The translations under genes were made by a program, and so were the position numbers. Of a stretch of 64,000 bases of DNA, positions 24,539 through 36,149 are shown one piece after another (positions within the stretch are counted from its first letter, which is position 1; every line of letters starts with the position of its first letter). The DNA is from Trichosphaerium sp. ATCC 40318 (taxonomy: Eukaryota; Discosea; Flabellinia; Trichosidae). Where the stretch lies: positions 62,001 through 126,000 of the forward strand of contig JALMLS010000287.1 of NCBI GenBank assembly GCA_038496445.1, in the 5' to 3' direction. Below the pieces are notes generated by a model. The model was not told the DNA's origin. It searched no databases and worked only from the letters and a program-made list of their open reading frames with translations.

Positions 24539-25135
24539 CTACGTCAGATAAACAAAAAAAGGACAACTTTTCAATATTATATGCTCGTACGTTCTCTTGG
24601 ATACCACAAACTGAGCATACTTAACATAGAATTGTTCTGTAGCTTTATTTGTTTGAAGTGCTACAGAAATACCAGAAAAGAAAGGATGCTTGTTGACAAT
24701 ACAATTCACAAAGAACTGACCTTGTTCAAAAAAAAATCAGATGACAAATGATACTTTTTTTACATCTCAGTGCACACTAGAATACTTGAGACTTACCTAG
24801 TTTATTGCCTTGGTGTTCTGGTAACAAGAAAACATCAGATAAGTATGCAAAAGTAGTCATATCTGTAACATAACGCGCAAAACCGACTGTTTTGTTGTTG
24901 TAATACACTGCAAAGCAGTATGACTTTTGTATGGTGTTAATAACGGTCTAGCAGTTACATTAAGCATACTACAGTATAAATAGAACACGTCTTGCCTGTT
25001 TACTACGTCCTTTGGCCCAATATGATTGGTTAGAAAGGTAATCATGAACTGTGTCGATTGAGAGATTACTGATATCTGTAGATACAATGTAGTCATTATA
25101 ACACCATGAACAATGAGGTAGAAGTTTATTCATCG
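24539..25135 (-). CDS. GNAT-family N-acetyltransferase
   Basis: Exons join in phase to about 143 residues. Substrate-side motif: SIDTVHDYLSNQSYWAKGRS. Core strands: CFAVYYNNKTVGFARYVTD and FAYLSDVFLLPEHQGNKLG, the acetyl-CoA pyrophosphate-binding motif A (Q/R-x-x-G-x-G/L type). Then FFSGISVALQTNKATEQFYVKY, the C-terminal GNAT helix. This matches the small GNAT group with the S-Y-W-A-x-G-R signature found in bacteria and many eukaryotes, which acetylates amines of uncertain identity. One intron (24948-24995, 48 bases) begins GC (CAG|GCAAGA) and ends AG. Start at ATG 25135; stop TAG 24539-24541. Family call is secure; substrate unknown. Confidence 0.82.
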
Positions 25136-26031
25136 TGTTGAAGCTAAAAAAAGATGAATGACTCAGCATCAGATAAATTCTCGTAAATTTCTTCATCGTA
25201 CACGTGTCCAATCTGATTTACAAGTCAGAAATATTGCACTCCATTGCACTCCATTTTGCTATCAGTCTCATCTGTTTGAATAAAACGCCGTGAAGAAGCA
25301 TGTTTGCTATTGACAGAACTGTGCTTATTCTTCATCTCTGTTGTGTAAACAAATTATAGGAAGTGGTATACACTATCAAAGAAGGTACAAGAGTTGGCAT
25401 GAAAAACTATACATGTATGTATGTAATAAACACACTAGCTCAAATACTGTAATTTACTTTCTGTGTATAATAATTATCGTATTCTTCTACTCTTGAGGTT
25501 GTAGTTGCATTGTTTTGTAAATCCTAACTTTATTTAGGCTTGATAACGAACCGATTTGTTGTTACTAAATAATTTTAAGTTGACAGTGCTATTGCGCTCC
25601 AACTGCTAAACGGCTAGTATAACCTAGCTTGTAGCAAGTTGTGGTGCCGGCCGGTTTTGAAATGCGTATTACAACTAGGAATAAGAGTAGGTTAGAAAAA
25701 CTAGCGTGTAAGAGCTCAGCGCTTACGAGTGCAACTTGAATATCAGTAAACTAATTCTTAATTATTTCTCTTTTGATTGCACTACCACGTGACCACAGCG
25801 GATCAAACTCATTGAATTGCTTACAACTAATAAACTAGATAGGCCACGAATAACTGGAGATTAACAACGGTGCAGCCAACAAAAAAACTCGCTTTCTAAG
25901 CCTAGTGCCTGATTTTTGATAAAAGGCTCAAATGTATGAAAACCGAGTATTTGAAACGAGCTGTTTTGCTTGTTTTGGGTAATAAAGTCCAAATTCGTCC
26001 AGTGCTTAAAACCAACGCGTGTTAACACGCC
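25136..26031. other. Divergent intergenic region
   Basis: About 0.9 kb between the 5' ends of the GNAT and UNC93-like genes. Contains a tandem duplication of a 12-base unit (ATTGCACTCC...) at about 25230-25255 and CACGTG near 25202 and 25786. Likely houses both promoters. No exon recognised. Confidence 0.5.
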
Positions 26032-28479
26032 ATGGACAATGATTTACGCGAAAATCGCATTTGGAGCGTAGTTTACTCTGGCGTTGCGTTTTGTTTATTG
26101 TTTACATCTTTTAATACTGTACAAGTACGTTAATATGCGTTTACTACAACATTTGACACTTAATGTTCCATAGAATTTTCAATCTACGTTAAATGCATCC
26201 ACAGGCTTTTGGAGGTACTAATACGCGTTATGGGAGTTTATAACGCCCATTTTAGCCTGGGTGTCTTGTATATCAGCTTCTCCGCTTCAAACTTCTTCTC
26301 TTCCTTCTTTGTTAAAAGCTTTGGAGAAAAGTACGTGTACTAGACTAAATACGGCCATTTTACTTGTTTTGCTTCTTTTTTTTTGTCCCAAAAAATAGCT
26401 ATTACACCTGTGGACGCCATAATACACTTAAAAACAGCGTATAGTGTCGCATTGGCACCTCTGTAAAGTGAATAGTTTGTGACATTTTTTTTAGGATTTG
26501 TATGATAGTTGGCGCATTCTTGTATTTGGTGTTCATTGCGACTAACATAAAGGTACGATCTACTATTTTAGAAAGGGTTTTTTTTGTCTACAATTGTTGT
26601 CATGTTGCAAACTTTTTTCAATAATGTTTTGTGCACGTGACTAATCTGTTACAGGTCATTGCTAGTGTATTAATCATAGGCGGTGCTCTATGTGGTTTTG
26701 GAGCGTCTATTTTGTGGTCAGCCCAAGGTGTACGTTAAAGTTAAAAAACGAAAACTAAGAACCTTTCTCTTATTCATTCATCCAGAACACGCTTTTTTCT
26801 TTACTGTTTTTTTCTGAGTTTTGTCGTTTTTTAGAGTTATGTTACCAAATGTTCGAGTGAAGACAGCCTTGGAAAGAATAATGGGATCGTACGTATCATA
26901 AAATTTCTACCAATAGCAATGGTTTGCGACCAAGTACTTATTTTTTTAGTTTTTCAGTATCTTCCAAGTCAATCAAATTATTGGTAATCTGCTCGCTGGT
27001 TTCTTGCTTACAAAAGGAAATGTTAGTAACCAAACTATGCTTATTACATTCACGGTAATAGCAGCAGTATCAGTTGCAAGTATGGTACTCTTCAAGTACG
27101 TATTGGAAACATCCACAAAGCTCGAAAAATCGGAAGACCAAACAACCTGTTTTTCTCAACACCGTCGACCTTGTAACATGTTTATACTACATAGTATTAC
27201 TTTATATGTTTCTATCTGTTATAGTAGTGTTAACCAGTATATAGGAGCGTGCCTAGAAGCAAGAAAAGTGAACCAATAATCCCAAGATTATTAGAAGTTA
27301 TACAACTCATATTCACAAGAAATGCTCTTTTACTGATACCAATGATAATATTCAGTGGTATAACGTAAGTAATACCTACAAACACTCCCTTGCAACATCT
27401 TAAGTCAGTGATTTATTATCACAAACAACGAGTTTGCTTTGCACGTGAGTGCTTTGTAACGTGTCTTTCTTTGACATGTACTTCGAACCCTTCCAATGAC
27501 TTACTTCTTTACTCTTTAGACAGTCGTTTTTCTATGGCATTTTTACGAAACAATTGGAGAAAAAACAAATAGGTTATGTCATGAGCGTTTTTGGTGCTGG
27601 AGACGTAGTAGGTAAAAATACAAAGAACACAAAAGAAGGATCAATCAATTCTCCTTTTTTTCTTTTTTTTTTCCTATCTTGTTTCAACAATGTTTTCTTA
27701 TTGATTTTCTTATGTTTTCTTTTAGGTTCTTTAGTATTTGGTAGACTGCAAGACAAGATTGGTAAAAAGCCTGTTATCCTTACTGGTGGTGTTTTAACCA
27801 TAGGAGTATCTGTTGTATTGATGCTTATTGATCAACCTACCTTACAAGCAAAGTACTTGTATGTTTATTACATACTGGCACTTGTTAATGGTCTTATTGA
27901 CGGTGCCTTCAATACAACACTATACTCTACTCTTGGTATTGTATTTAAAGACAAAGTCGAACCAGCTTTTTCAAGTACGTCCAAAGCTGAACAAATGCTT
28001 TTTGTATCTTATCACAAAATCTGTTGAAACTTTCTTGCATTAGCTCCACTTTATCATATTTTGTATATCTACGTTTATATTTTATTTTGTGATTTGCAGT
28101 GTATGAACCCAGTTTCATGTGCTCCAATCTGGGAAATGATAAAAAATTAGCTGTTTTTATTTACAAAAAAAAACTGACAACTCTTTGTTACTCTTCTTCA
28201 CTTTCGTCATTCACTTACACTTCCTTTTCTTCTTTAGTGTTTAGACTATTTCAAGCTACTTCTACTGCTTCTCTTTTTTTCATTGGAGGATTTGTGACTG
28301 ATAGACAGACAATCCTTAATATCTCTACTTTATTATTGAATTTCTTCCTTATTATTGGAACACTTTTTTATATTATATTGGATATGTTCTATGTACATGT
28401 TGATAAGAAGGATGAAAGTACAAACGAGTCCCTACCTAAATTCATTAATGGTGATAGTGAACCCATTTTGAATCAATAA
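26032..28479 (+). CDS. UNC93-like major-facilitator membrane protein
   Basis: About eleven exons giving a polytopic protein. The N-terminus (FCLLFTSFNTVQNFQSTLN then LGVLYISFSASNFFSSFF) is the UNC93/MFSD11 signature. Later segments: LICMIVGAFLYLVFIATNI; the GFGASILWSAQG motif followed by NNGIFFQVNQIIGNLLAG; then the second half with FTKQLEKKQIGYVMSVFGAGDV, the MFS motif GRLQDKIGKKP and ALVNGLIDGAFNTTLYS. It ends in a cytosolic, acidic tail. UNC93 proteins modulate or accompany channels and traffic receptors; transport activity is unproven for many. Splicing is clean GT...AG. Identity is confident at family level. Confidence 0.88.
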
Positions 28480-28871
28480 ATTTTGTTTACTAATTAGACT
28501 GTTTTGTAGTTCCTGATAAAGATCCTGATGGCATGTAAACACCACGCTCTTTTTTGTTTGTTTGTACACTTTTCAAACTTTGGTATGGCATGTCACAGTT
28601 ATTGAAAATAAATGCATCTGTACCTCCCTGATGCATGTCTTATTGAAGCAGTTTTTTCAAAATGTTGCTGTTAATCACGTGAGAAACTGACGCACAATAC
28701 TCACATATTGCCTTGTTGGTTCGTTTTTAATCCAAACAATTATGAGACTGTAAAAGTAGAGGCGTTCACAAGAAAGAAAAAGGTGCCACAGATACCAAAA
28801 GGGGTGATTTTAGCAAGAAAATTTTTTATTGTACAGAAAAAAACAAATAAGTTTTTGTTTTTTGATTTTCG
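28480..28871. other. Convergent spacer
   Basis: 3' flanks of the UNC93-like and lectin/RING genes. CACGTG near 28676. Nothing else recognised. Confidence 0.5.
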
Positions 28872-30979
28872 CTAAGCCTTGAATGTCTTTACAAGCTGTG
28901 TAATGACACCCTTACATATTGGACAAGGCATACCATTTGCTGTAAGTTGTTGTCCACAATCATTACAACAACAAACATGTCCACTAAACATCAATATAAG
29001 TACGAAAACATTTATGTAAAACGAAAAATCGACAAATACAAAATATCCACGAAATGCCTTTTGTATCCAGCAAAAAACACTGACAAGTCTTTTCAATACA
29101 AATCAGGGAAGCTTTTAAATTGACGTCCATGTTAAACGAAAACTTGACACCAGGTTGGACACTAAAGAAAGAAAAAAAATCCAATGCAAAAAAAAAGTTT
29201 TTGTTCCGAATCTGCATACGCACCAAGGTACAATAACAGTATTGATTTGAGCGTCAAAACAAATTTTACATTCATTTTCATCATCTAAACAAGTCAAATA
29301 AGCGTTCAGGATTGGTAAGAAGATTAAAGTGTCAAACTAATTTCAACAACAAAAAAACTGAATCATACCATCGTCATCAATAAGTGTTGCTGCAGCATTA
29401 CCATTACTAGTTTTCATCTTTTTAGCAACATGCCCTACAGCTACATCATCTGTATCTTCACTAAAACCCTCGTTAAAAATCAACACAACGACAATGGGCC
29501 AAACACAAACCTATCATCTTCTACTTCTGCAGCTAAAAAGGAAAATGTCAGCAAGCAAAAAAAAAACCTAAGATTCTTTACCTGCTTCAGAGTCTCCATA
29601 TGCGATCCATGATACTTGAGCACCATATACTTTAGAGTCATTCCATGTACCAAGCTTTATTTCAAAAGCAGCATCACAGTGTGCTTGATCTGCAGCACTT
29701 ACGCGCAAATCAACATCTTCAATAACTGAAATATCCACCGTGCTTAGCATCGGTACAACGGTTGGGGTATTTTTGAATGGTGATGGAAATGGGATATTAT
29801 GTGTGAGAGAACGTCCTCCTTTTCCCTATTAAATACTTAGAAAGATAGATAATCGCAAAGGACAGAACAATGTCAAAAGCAGTAAAATGTTGTTTGTTTT
29901 TGGTACGTACTTTGTGTAGTTTGTATGCGGCATCATCTCGTTTAAATGCTTTCCTTCCTACGAGGATTTTACCACCAGGTGCATTCATAAGTTTTGGGTC
30001 TATAGCAAACCAAACAGCAGAGCAACCCCATAACTTTGTGTCTAAATAACAAAAAAACAATCAACACACTACTCCCAAGTTAACTATTTACTTTACCTTT
30101 CCATGTACCCAAAATAGCCTCAAATCCACTTGATGTCACGTTAGCTACTCTTGTTGTACATCTCCTAATTATAACATTAACAACAGAGAACAAGTAGCGA
30201 TGTAAACAGAAAGTTAAATTCAGTGAAACTCAAAACGGTTTTGTGACGATAAAATATCCAAAAACGAATCATACATGTCTCCATCGTTGATTACATCAAG
30301 CAAACATAACGCAATACACATCTCAGGCTTGGCGCTGAACTTTTTCTTGAACTTTATGGCCTGTTTACACTCTCTCAAGCCCTTACTTTTGTGTAATTTG
30401 TAATTTGCTGTAGTTTTTTTCCAATCAACTTTCCCGCTTTGTATGCGCGCTCCTGTTGAAAAAAAATAAAATCAGCGCACTGCCTTGGTTATTTAAATGC
30501 CTGTGGGCGATGATTTGAGAGTGTACAGGTTTTTTGATTGTTTTTTGCATTGAAACGGTTGTACATACCGTCTTGGTTTGCTTGGTCCACATCATAAGCA
30601 AACCATGTTGCTGCGACCGACCAAACGTGCGTTTCTTCCCATGTACCAATATTAAGTTTAAATCCAGACGTAGTAATGTTTGAAGGCCATACTTTGAGTC
30701 TTGGAAAGGTTAGCGGTAAAATAACTTGTCAAAAGTTACCTAAAGTCGTCTTCACCATTTATAACATCTATTAATGACATGGAACATACTACGTGCGGTT
30801 TGGTGTCGAATTCATTCTCAAAGTAAATCTTCTTGAAATACGTTCTATCACCCTCTCCCTCATCCAGTTTCCAACCCTTTGTACTACTTTTAGCATGTAC
30901 TCTCCCACTTTCAATACAAAATGCTATTTTACGTCAGTAACACGCCTTAAAATAGCAACCTACGCCACTCTTCAGCCAT
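28872..30979 (-). CDS. Three H-type lectin domains fused to a C-terminal RING finger
   Basis: Starts MAEEWR (30979). Three repeats show the H-type lectin pattern, N-V/I-T-x-S/T-G-F followed by a G-T-W-x-D/E-T/S motif and an aromatic-rich W-x-A end: SNITTSGFKLNIGTWEETHVWSV (about 30665-30600), VANVTSSGFEAILGTWKDTKLWG (about 30145-30010), and EIKLGTWNDSKVYGAQVSWIAYG (about 29670-29595). An acidic linker (EDTDDVAVGHVAKKMK) leads to a RING, CKICFDAQ...PCGHVCCCNDCG...MPCPICKG, ending at 28872. H-type lectins (discoidin I, snail agglutinin) bind GalNAc-type glycans; RINGs of this MULAN/XIAP-like type are ubiquitin ligases. There is no signal peptide, so it should be cytosolic or nuclear. Domain calls are strong. 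Confidence 0.85.
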
Positions 30980-31093
30980 TGTACACCTCTCAAACGTTTC
31001 TAAGAATAATTGAACATATTTGACTCTTAGGCCACATTAACTGATTTCTGATTGCAGTACAAAGGGCTCTTTTATTCCTCCCGTACATTGGCT

Positions 31094-31628
31094 TTAACAA
31101 GGCGTTCTAGGCTCACAGCACGTTCCTTTTACATCACATGTCGTCGAATTTGTAGCATTCCAAGTCATTCCTTGGCACTGTGTTTTGCATTGGCCGAGGT
31201 AAAACTAGGCGTGTTTAGCCAAGAGCTAAGTTGGCAATGTAAACGTACTTCAGAATTCGCGCACATTACTGTACCCTCAGCTTTTTCTGATCCACAAATC
31301 GATACGTCGGTATCGCAAAGAGCATAACTAGGCCGGGTTAAGCGTCAAACAATTATAGATTGTGAAATGGTTGTAGAAGTTTCTGCCATAGCGTTGGTAG
31401 CTCTCTTGACGCTTGTACTGGCGACAACGTACCCCCAAATGGAGAAATCGCAGGTGTTCGTAATGTAACAGTCTCCAGTTGTTCTATCCCACTTGTTTTG
31501 TAAGCACGGTACTGCTTCTACACTGTATTAGGAGGAAAAGTACATTGAACACTTTCCGACGTACCAACAACGCAAACGAATACAAATACAACGAAGCAAG
31601 CTAAAAGTGTGGTGTTTATGCGTGTCAT
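31094..31628 (-). CDS. Small secreted cysteine-rich protein
   Basis: Four short exons with introns of 32, about 105 and 44 bases, all in phase, give about 117 residues. The start is a clear signal peptide (MTRINTTLLACFVVFVFVCVVG). The mature chain has about eleven Cys (LPCLQNKW, GDCYITNTC, ALCDTDVSIC, VMCANSE, GQCKTQCQG, STTCDVKGTCCEP) and one N-glycosylation site (NAT and NST). The stop TAA is at 31094. It matches no family I know. It is divergent from the EGF receptor gene, with only 79 bases between the start codons, so the two may be co-expressed. A ligand or surface-coat protein is possible but unproven. Confidence 0.65.
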
Positions 31629-31707
31629 TTGTGATGGCGGTTAAAAGTGACATCGTTTGACCCAACCAAGCCAATTTTCTGTACAAATAGTAACACAAGG
31701 ATAACAG
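31629..31707. promoter_or_regulatory. Putative bidirectional promoter
   Basis: Only 79 bases separate the start codons of the secreted Cys-rich protein (minus) and the EGF receptor (plus). Both products enter the secretory pathway. No core element is identified. Confidence 0.45.
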
Positions 31708-34700
31708 ATGCTCCTGTTGGAGCTCTTCATCTTAATTATTCTATGCTGTAGCTGTGTGTTTGCTCAAACACCAGACAACTGCTTACAATTAAATCCTTGC
31801 TCTTCTATCTACAGAGGCAAGTGCGATGGTATATACGCTCGTACGTACTAATTTAAATAAAACGAAGTAATAAATATTACCATTTCTAAAGCGTACTGTG
31901 GTTCTACTGGCAATTTTTGGCTTGAATGTGAGCATTCGTGCGTAAACGGGGAATGTACTTGTTCAGATAACTCGAAATGCGATAAAACGTACGCCAACAC
32001 CATAAATACGCGTCAAAGACAAACGAAACGTATTAAAAAAATTATCTAAACGATCAAAGCACTTTTTCTGTACCCAAAACAATCAAATCAAATACCCGAA
32101 ATTAAACTTGGTTTTTTCAAGTACCCTTGCGTATTCATACATCCTTGTTTAAAAAACGTATGTGTTGATAATTCTTACAACTCTTTAGAGGTACATTCGC
32201 CTGTGGCTCGCGTGAGTGTGTCTGTAAAGATGCTTATTATGGTCCAACTTGTGCATCCCGAAAATGTTCAAGTAACACTTATGTTTGCCAAAACAATGAA
32301 ACTCTAGGCTATTGTACTCCTGGTTCTAGTGACCCTGAACCTGTATCCTTCACAACAATTTTTTTTCTTAACCACGTGATATCGTAAGTACAGCACGTGG
32401 TTCTCGAAAATACATTATAACAATCCAATCAGAAAAAACTCTATTTTCTTTAATAAGTATGCAAGGAATGGACAATTCGATGTGATAATGGATGTAACTC
32501 AATCACTTCACGTTGTGAATGCCCTTTTAATGATTGTGGTGATCATGGTGATTGTATATTTGAATCATTCGGAACTCAATGCGAATGTCATCCAGGATTC
32601 ACTGGTGAAGATTGTAACACTTCTCTTGCATCAGAAACACCTTGCCAAGATGTTCCTTCACAAGAGTGGCATTGTGACGAAGATAACATGGTATGGTAAG
32701 TGACCACAGCCTTTTTTTGAAATTAATGCTAAGTTCTTGAAAAGGTGCTTCGGAGGTAAACCAACAGCGTTTGTTGACTGTCCCAATGGTTGCTCAACCT
32801 TTAATGACCCAGCTGTACGTTTTTCCTGTGCTTTGTTGGCGTAAGGGTAGAGCGTAACTCGACTCTGAAGGCTTACAATAGTTAAACTATCTTTACTAAT
32901 TAAAATCAAAAAAAGGGATTACTTGAATCTTATACAGCTTGTAATTGCCCAGCTCACAACTGCAACAATAACGTATGTTTGAACAAAAAAATTACGTTCT
33001 GCCTTGATTAAGAAATATTTTAGGGCGCTTGTCTTTGGAATGGTAATTGTGAATGTTATCCTGAATATAGTGGAGATGACTGCAGTATAAAATTATCCAA
33101 TAATGTACGCTAATAGACAAGAAAATCAAAGATTTCACACAAATCCGAAAAACTAAACAAAAACCCTTTACTGATTAATACACAGTCAACACCACTTGAA
33201 CCTGGTGTTATAATTAACGAGATTCATGTGGGTACCCCAGATTATGTTGAACTTGTAAATACAGCAAACGCTACAGTCGACATTTCAGGTAAGTTTTTTT
33301 TTCGTTTTCACTTTTTTAGTTTGTTTTGACTTGGCACGTGCGTTGAATATTAGTCTAATGTCTTTTTTCTTTCAGGGTGGCACATAGAAATGATTCATAA
33401 TCCAGGAAATAATGGCGGAAATACATTGATAACGGTTAGAGTGCCAACAAACACAACGTACTTTTCTTAGCTTGTTTTTTGAAAAAAAGATAGTACCTAA
33501 TCACGTGGCAGGTTACAACCAGGAGGTTTCTATATAATTTCAGATGATGCATATCCACTTGAAATCGATGGTTGTGATCATATTCAAGTCATTGATACAA
33601 ACATATTTTGGGATAGAGGTTTGTTATTTGCTAGCTTAGTCTTTTCTATCGCAAAAAAAAGTAACATTCAAGTTTAGAGTTGATTGCTACAGTCCGTTTG
33701 GGTGATGGTGGAAATTCTCAAGTTGATTATTGGGTTAGGGATGATCGAGCTTACCCAAGTGGCACGAAAGTGCTCGCTGACGCTGTTGTATGTTCGTTTT
33801 GGATTTTCAACATTTACATTTTTCGCGTTTTGCTTTGGATTACCAATCAATTCATTAACGTGATAGGGTATTGTTATGTATAGATCTGATTTGATTTATG
33901 AGTCAGACATCGTTGACAGCGATATATTGACACCTTGTGCACCAAATCCTGGTCAAAACACTTCAAGACAAGGACAACCAAATAGACCTCCATTTCACAT
34001 AAATGACTTTTCCACACCGTATTCACAAACACCCGTTATAGCTCCTAATCCACCAATAATGGCACCACCAAATTTGCCCACAACTATAGCACCAACAGAA
34101 AGGTACAGCAACAAAGGCACCTGTATAAAAACGCAGCAGGCGCATTTTGAAATGATTCCTGGCGTGAAGCATAAACATTACTTACACTCTGTTTAAGGCC
34201 TGCTACTTTAAGCCAACTTTCAGAAGAATATTGTCAATCAGTAAAGGAGTCAGGAGAGTATATCGATGGCAATTTTGAGTACAAGTGTTTTAATGCATCT
34301 CACAGAGTCCAATGCAGGTATAGACTTAATCTACAACTTTTTTTTTGTGTTTCCGTTGTTCCTTTTTGTTGTCACATAGATATCTCTCTAACTTTGTCCA
34401 TAGGATCACTTCTGGTTCTCTATCATCGCATTCAATGTTTGCATGTGCTCATGGGTGTATAGAGACAACATTATCAGGCAATAATTTACTTCAAGGAATG
34501 CACAAGTTTCTAATTTATTCTCTTAGCTTCTTGTTTTTGTAATTGTGGTACAAGTTCTACTTGTAATACCAGAGGCGAGTGTTCATCATCATGTGGGACC
34601 TCACGAATAAGTGTATGTATATAGTTGGCAAAAAAGCAGCGTCAGTGTTCTATTCGAATAGGACCTAAATCTTAAGCGCTTTTCCAGCACAGTATTTCAT

Positions 34701-35635
34701 GTGGAAGCATTTGAATAACACCCTACTTCTTTTTTGTACCTATTTTTAAAATATCTAAGCAGTTTATTTAGTGTCCTTTTGGAAGAGAAGGTAATTATTG
34801 CCATGAGTACAGCACATGTTATAATCAACCTGACGGAATCTTATGTTCCACGTCTGATAGTTTAACAAAATCATATGAATGTTATAATAACGTTGATGTG
34901 AGGTCATCTACATGTCAAAATGGTTGTGAAAATGGAACTGGATGCCTTTGTACTGCTCCATGTGTCAATGGGAAATGTGGGTCAAATGGAGTTTGTCAAT
35001 GTTCTCCTGGATGGCAAGGTTCTGTATGTGATGAACCTACAGCTTGTAGAAGTAAGTATTAGTTGTGTTATACGTAGTACTAATGATATGTATAGATCGT
35101 AATACTAGTGCTGAGACTATAGCTCGTTTTTGTTCTGGTAATTCCCGTTATCTTTGTGCAGGAACTATAACTGTTGATTCCACTTTTTGTGAACATGGAT
35201 GTGTTGATGGTTCTTGTATCTGTCCAAATAGCTGCTCATCACATGGTTCTTGTCATCCTGTAACATTAGCTTGTGATTGCGATACTGGATTTCATGGATC
35301 TGACTGCTCAGAAAGTACGGAATAGCAAGCCTTTGTTTGGTTATTTTTTTGTTTATACTTGTCTTTTAGAGTATGCTACTGATGTTGTACTTGCTGTAAC
35401 TATACCTCTTGGAGTTGGTATATTACTTCTAGTGTTGTTCTTGATTATTGTATACTGTTGCTATGTATCAGCTAGAAAACAAATATTCGAGCACAAAGTA
35501 ATACCAATGTCTAATTTAGGGTAACTAAAACAAACTCCTTCTTTTTTTTTGGTTTCTCGTTTTGCTGGACAATGGAACCTAATTTTTAAAAATAGTGGTT
35601 CTGATGATGATGATTTGGATGGTATTGATAGCTAG
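31708..35635 (+). CDS. Type I membrane protein with EGF-like repeats and a lamin-tail domain
   Basis: About 17 exons. Signal peptide: LLLELFILIILCCSCVFA. Several EGF-like modules follow (CVNGECTC; CGDHGDCIFESFGTQCECHPG; CNNNGACLWNGNCECYPEYSG). A lamin-tail (LTD) domain spans about 33190-33860 (VIINEIHVGTPDYVELVN then DISGWHIEM and LQPGGFYIISDDAYPL). A Pro-rich stretch (about 33950-34100) and more EGF-like modules (CVNGKCGSNGVCQCSPGW; CSSHGSCHPVTLACDCDTG) come next. One transmembrane helix (TIPLGVGILLLVLFLIIVYCCY) and a short acidic tail (SGSDDDDLDG) end at TAG 35633-35635. It is probably a cell-surface adhesion or phagocytic receptor. LTDs occur in nuclear lamins and in bacterial or extracellular proteins; here it is luminal/extracellular. 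Confidence 0.87.
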
Positions 35636-36149
35636 ACGTTATCTAATTACCCAATCACACAACAAGTAAATAAACTTGGCACATGTAGCATAAAATAAAA
35701 TTCTGAAAAAAAAACAGAACAAACACAATAATCGTTTGAAGTTGTCTACTTTATCAAAGCCATAAAGCACAACAATTGAAGTAGCATACTCTATTCAAGG
35801 TCAATAGAGAGAGTGTCATAAGAGGATAGATCTCCTTGGGTATTCATAAATTAGCACGTTTCTCATTTGGGACGTAAAGTGTTAAAACAGGCATATTTCT
35901 GTCAAGAGCATTTCCTTAACCCACCTAAGTCAACAAACCCAGTGGGTGGAACTAATAGAAGAAAAATTGTGGTAACCTTTGTGATAGAAGAACAAAAACC
36001 AGAATTTATGGGAATATTTATAGCGTTATAATAACACTTTACATTTGAACACATGGTGTTCACAGAACGGTTTACTGGTGATAACGTCTTTTGAGAAAGC
36101 TTTTGAGACTTGGGCCACTAGTGACCAGGATAAAGAGACTGCTCAAAAG
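35636..36149. other. Intergenic spacer, possibly with 5' coding sequence
   Basis: The frame of the next gene is open from 36045 without ATG (FEKAFETWATSDQDKETAQK), so the gene's first codons may begin upstream by splicing. Otherwise AT-rich with nothing recognised. Confidence 0.45.

Noticed and set aside
25228-25258. Short tandem duplication as a possible mobile-element footprint
   Set aside because: Only two copies of a 12-base unit, no terminal inverted repeats or transposase.
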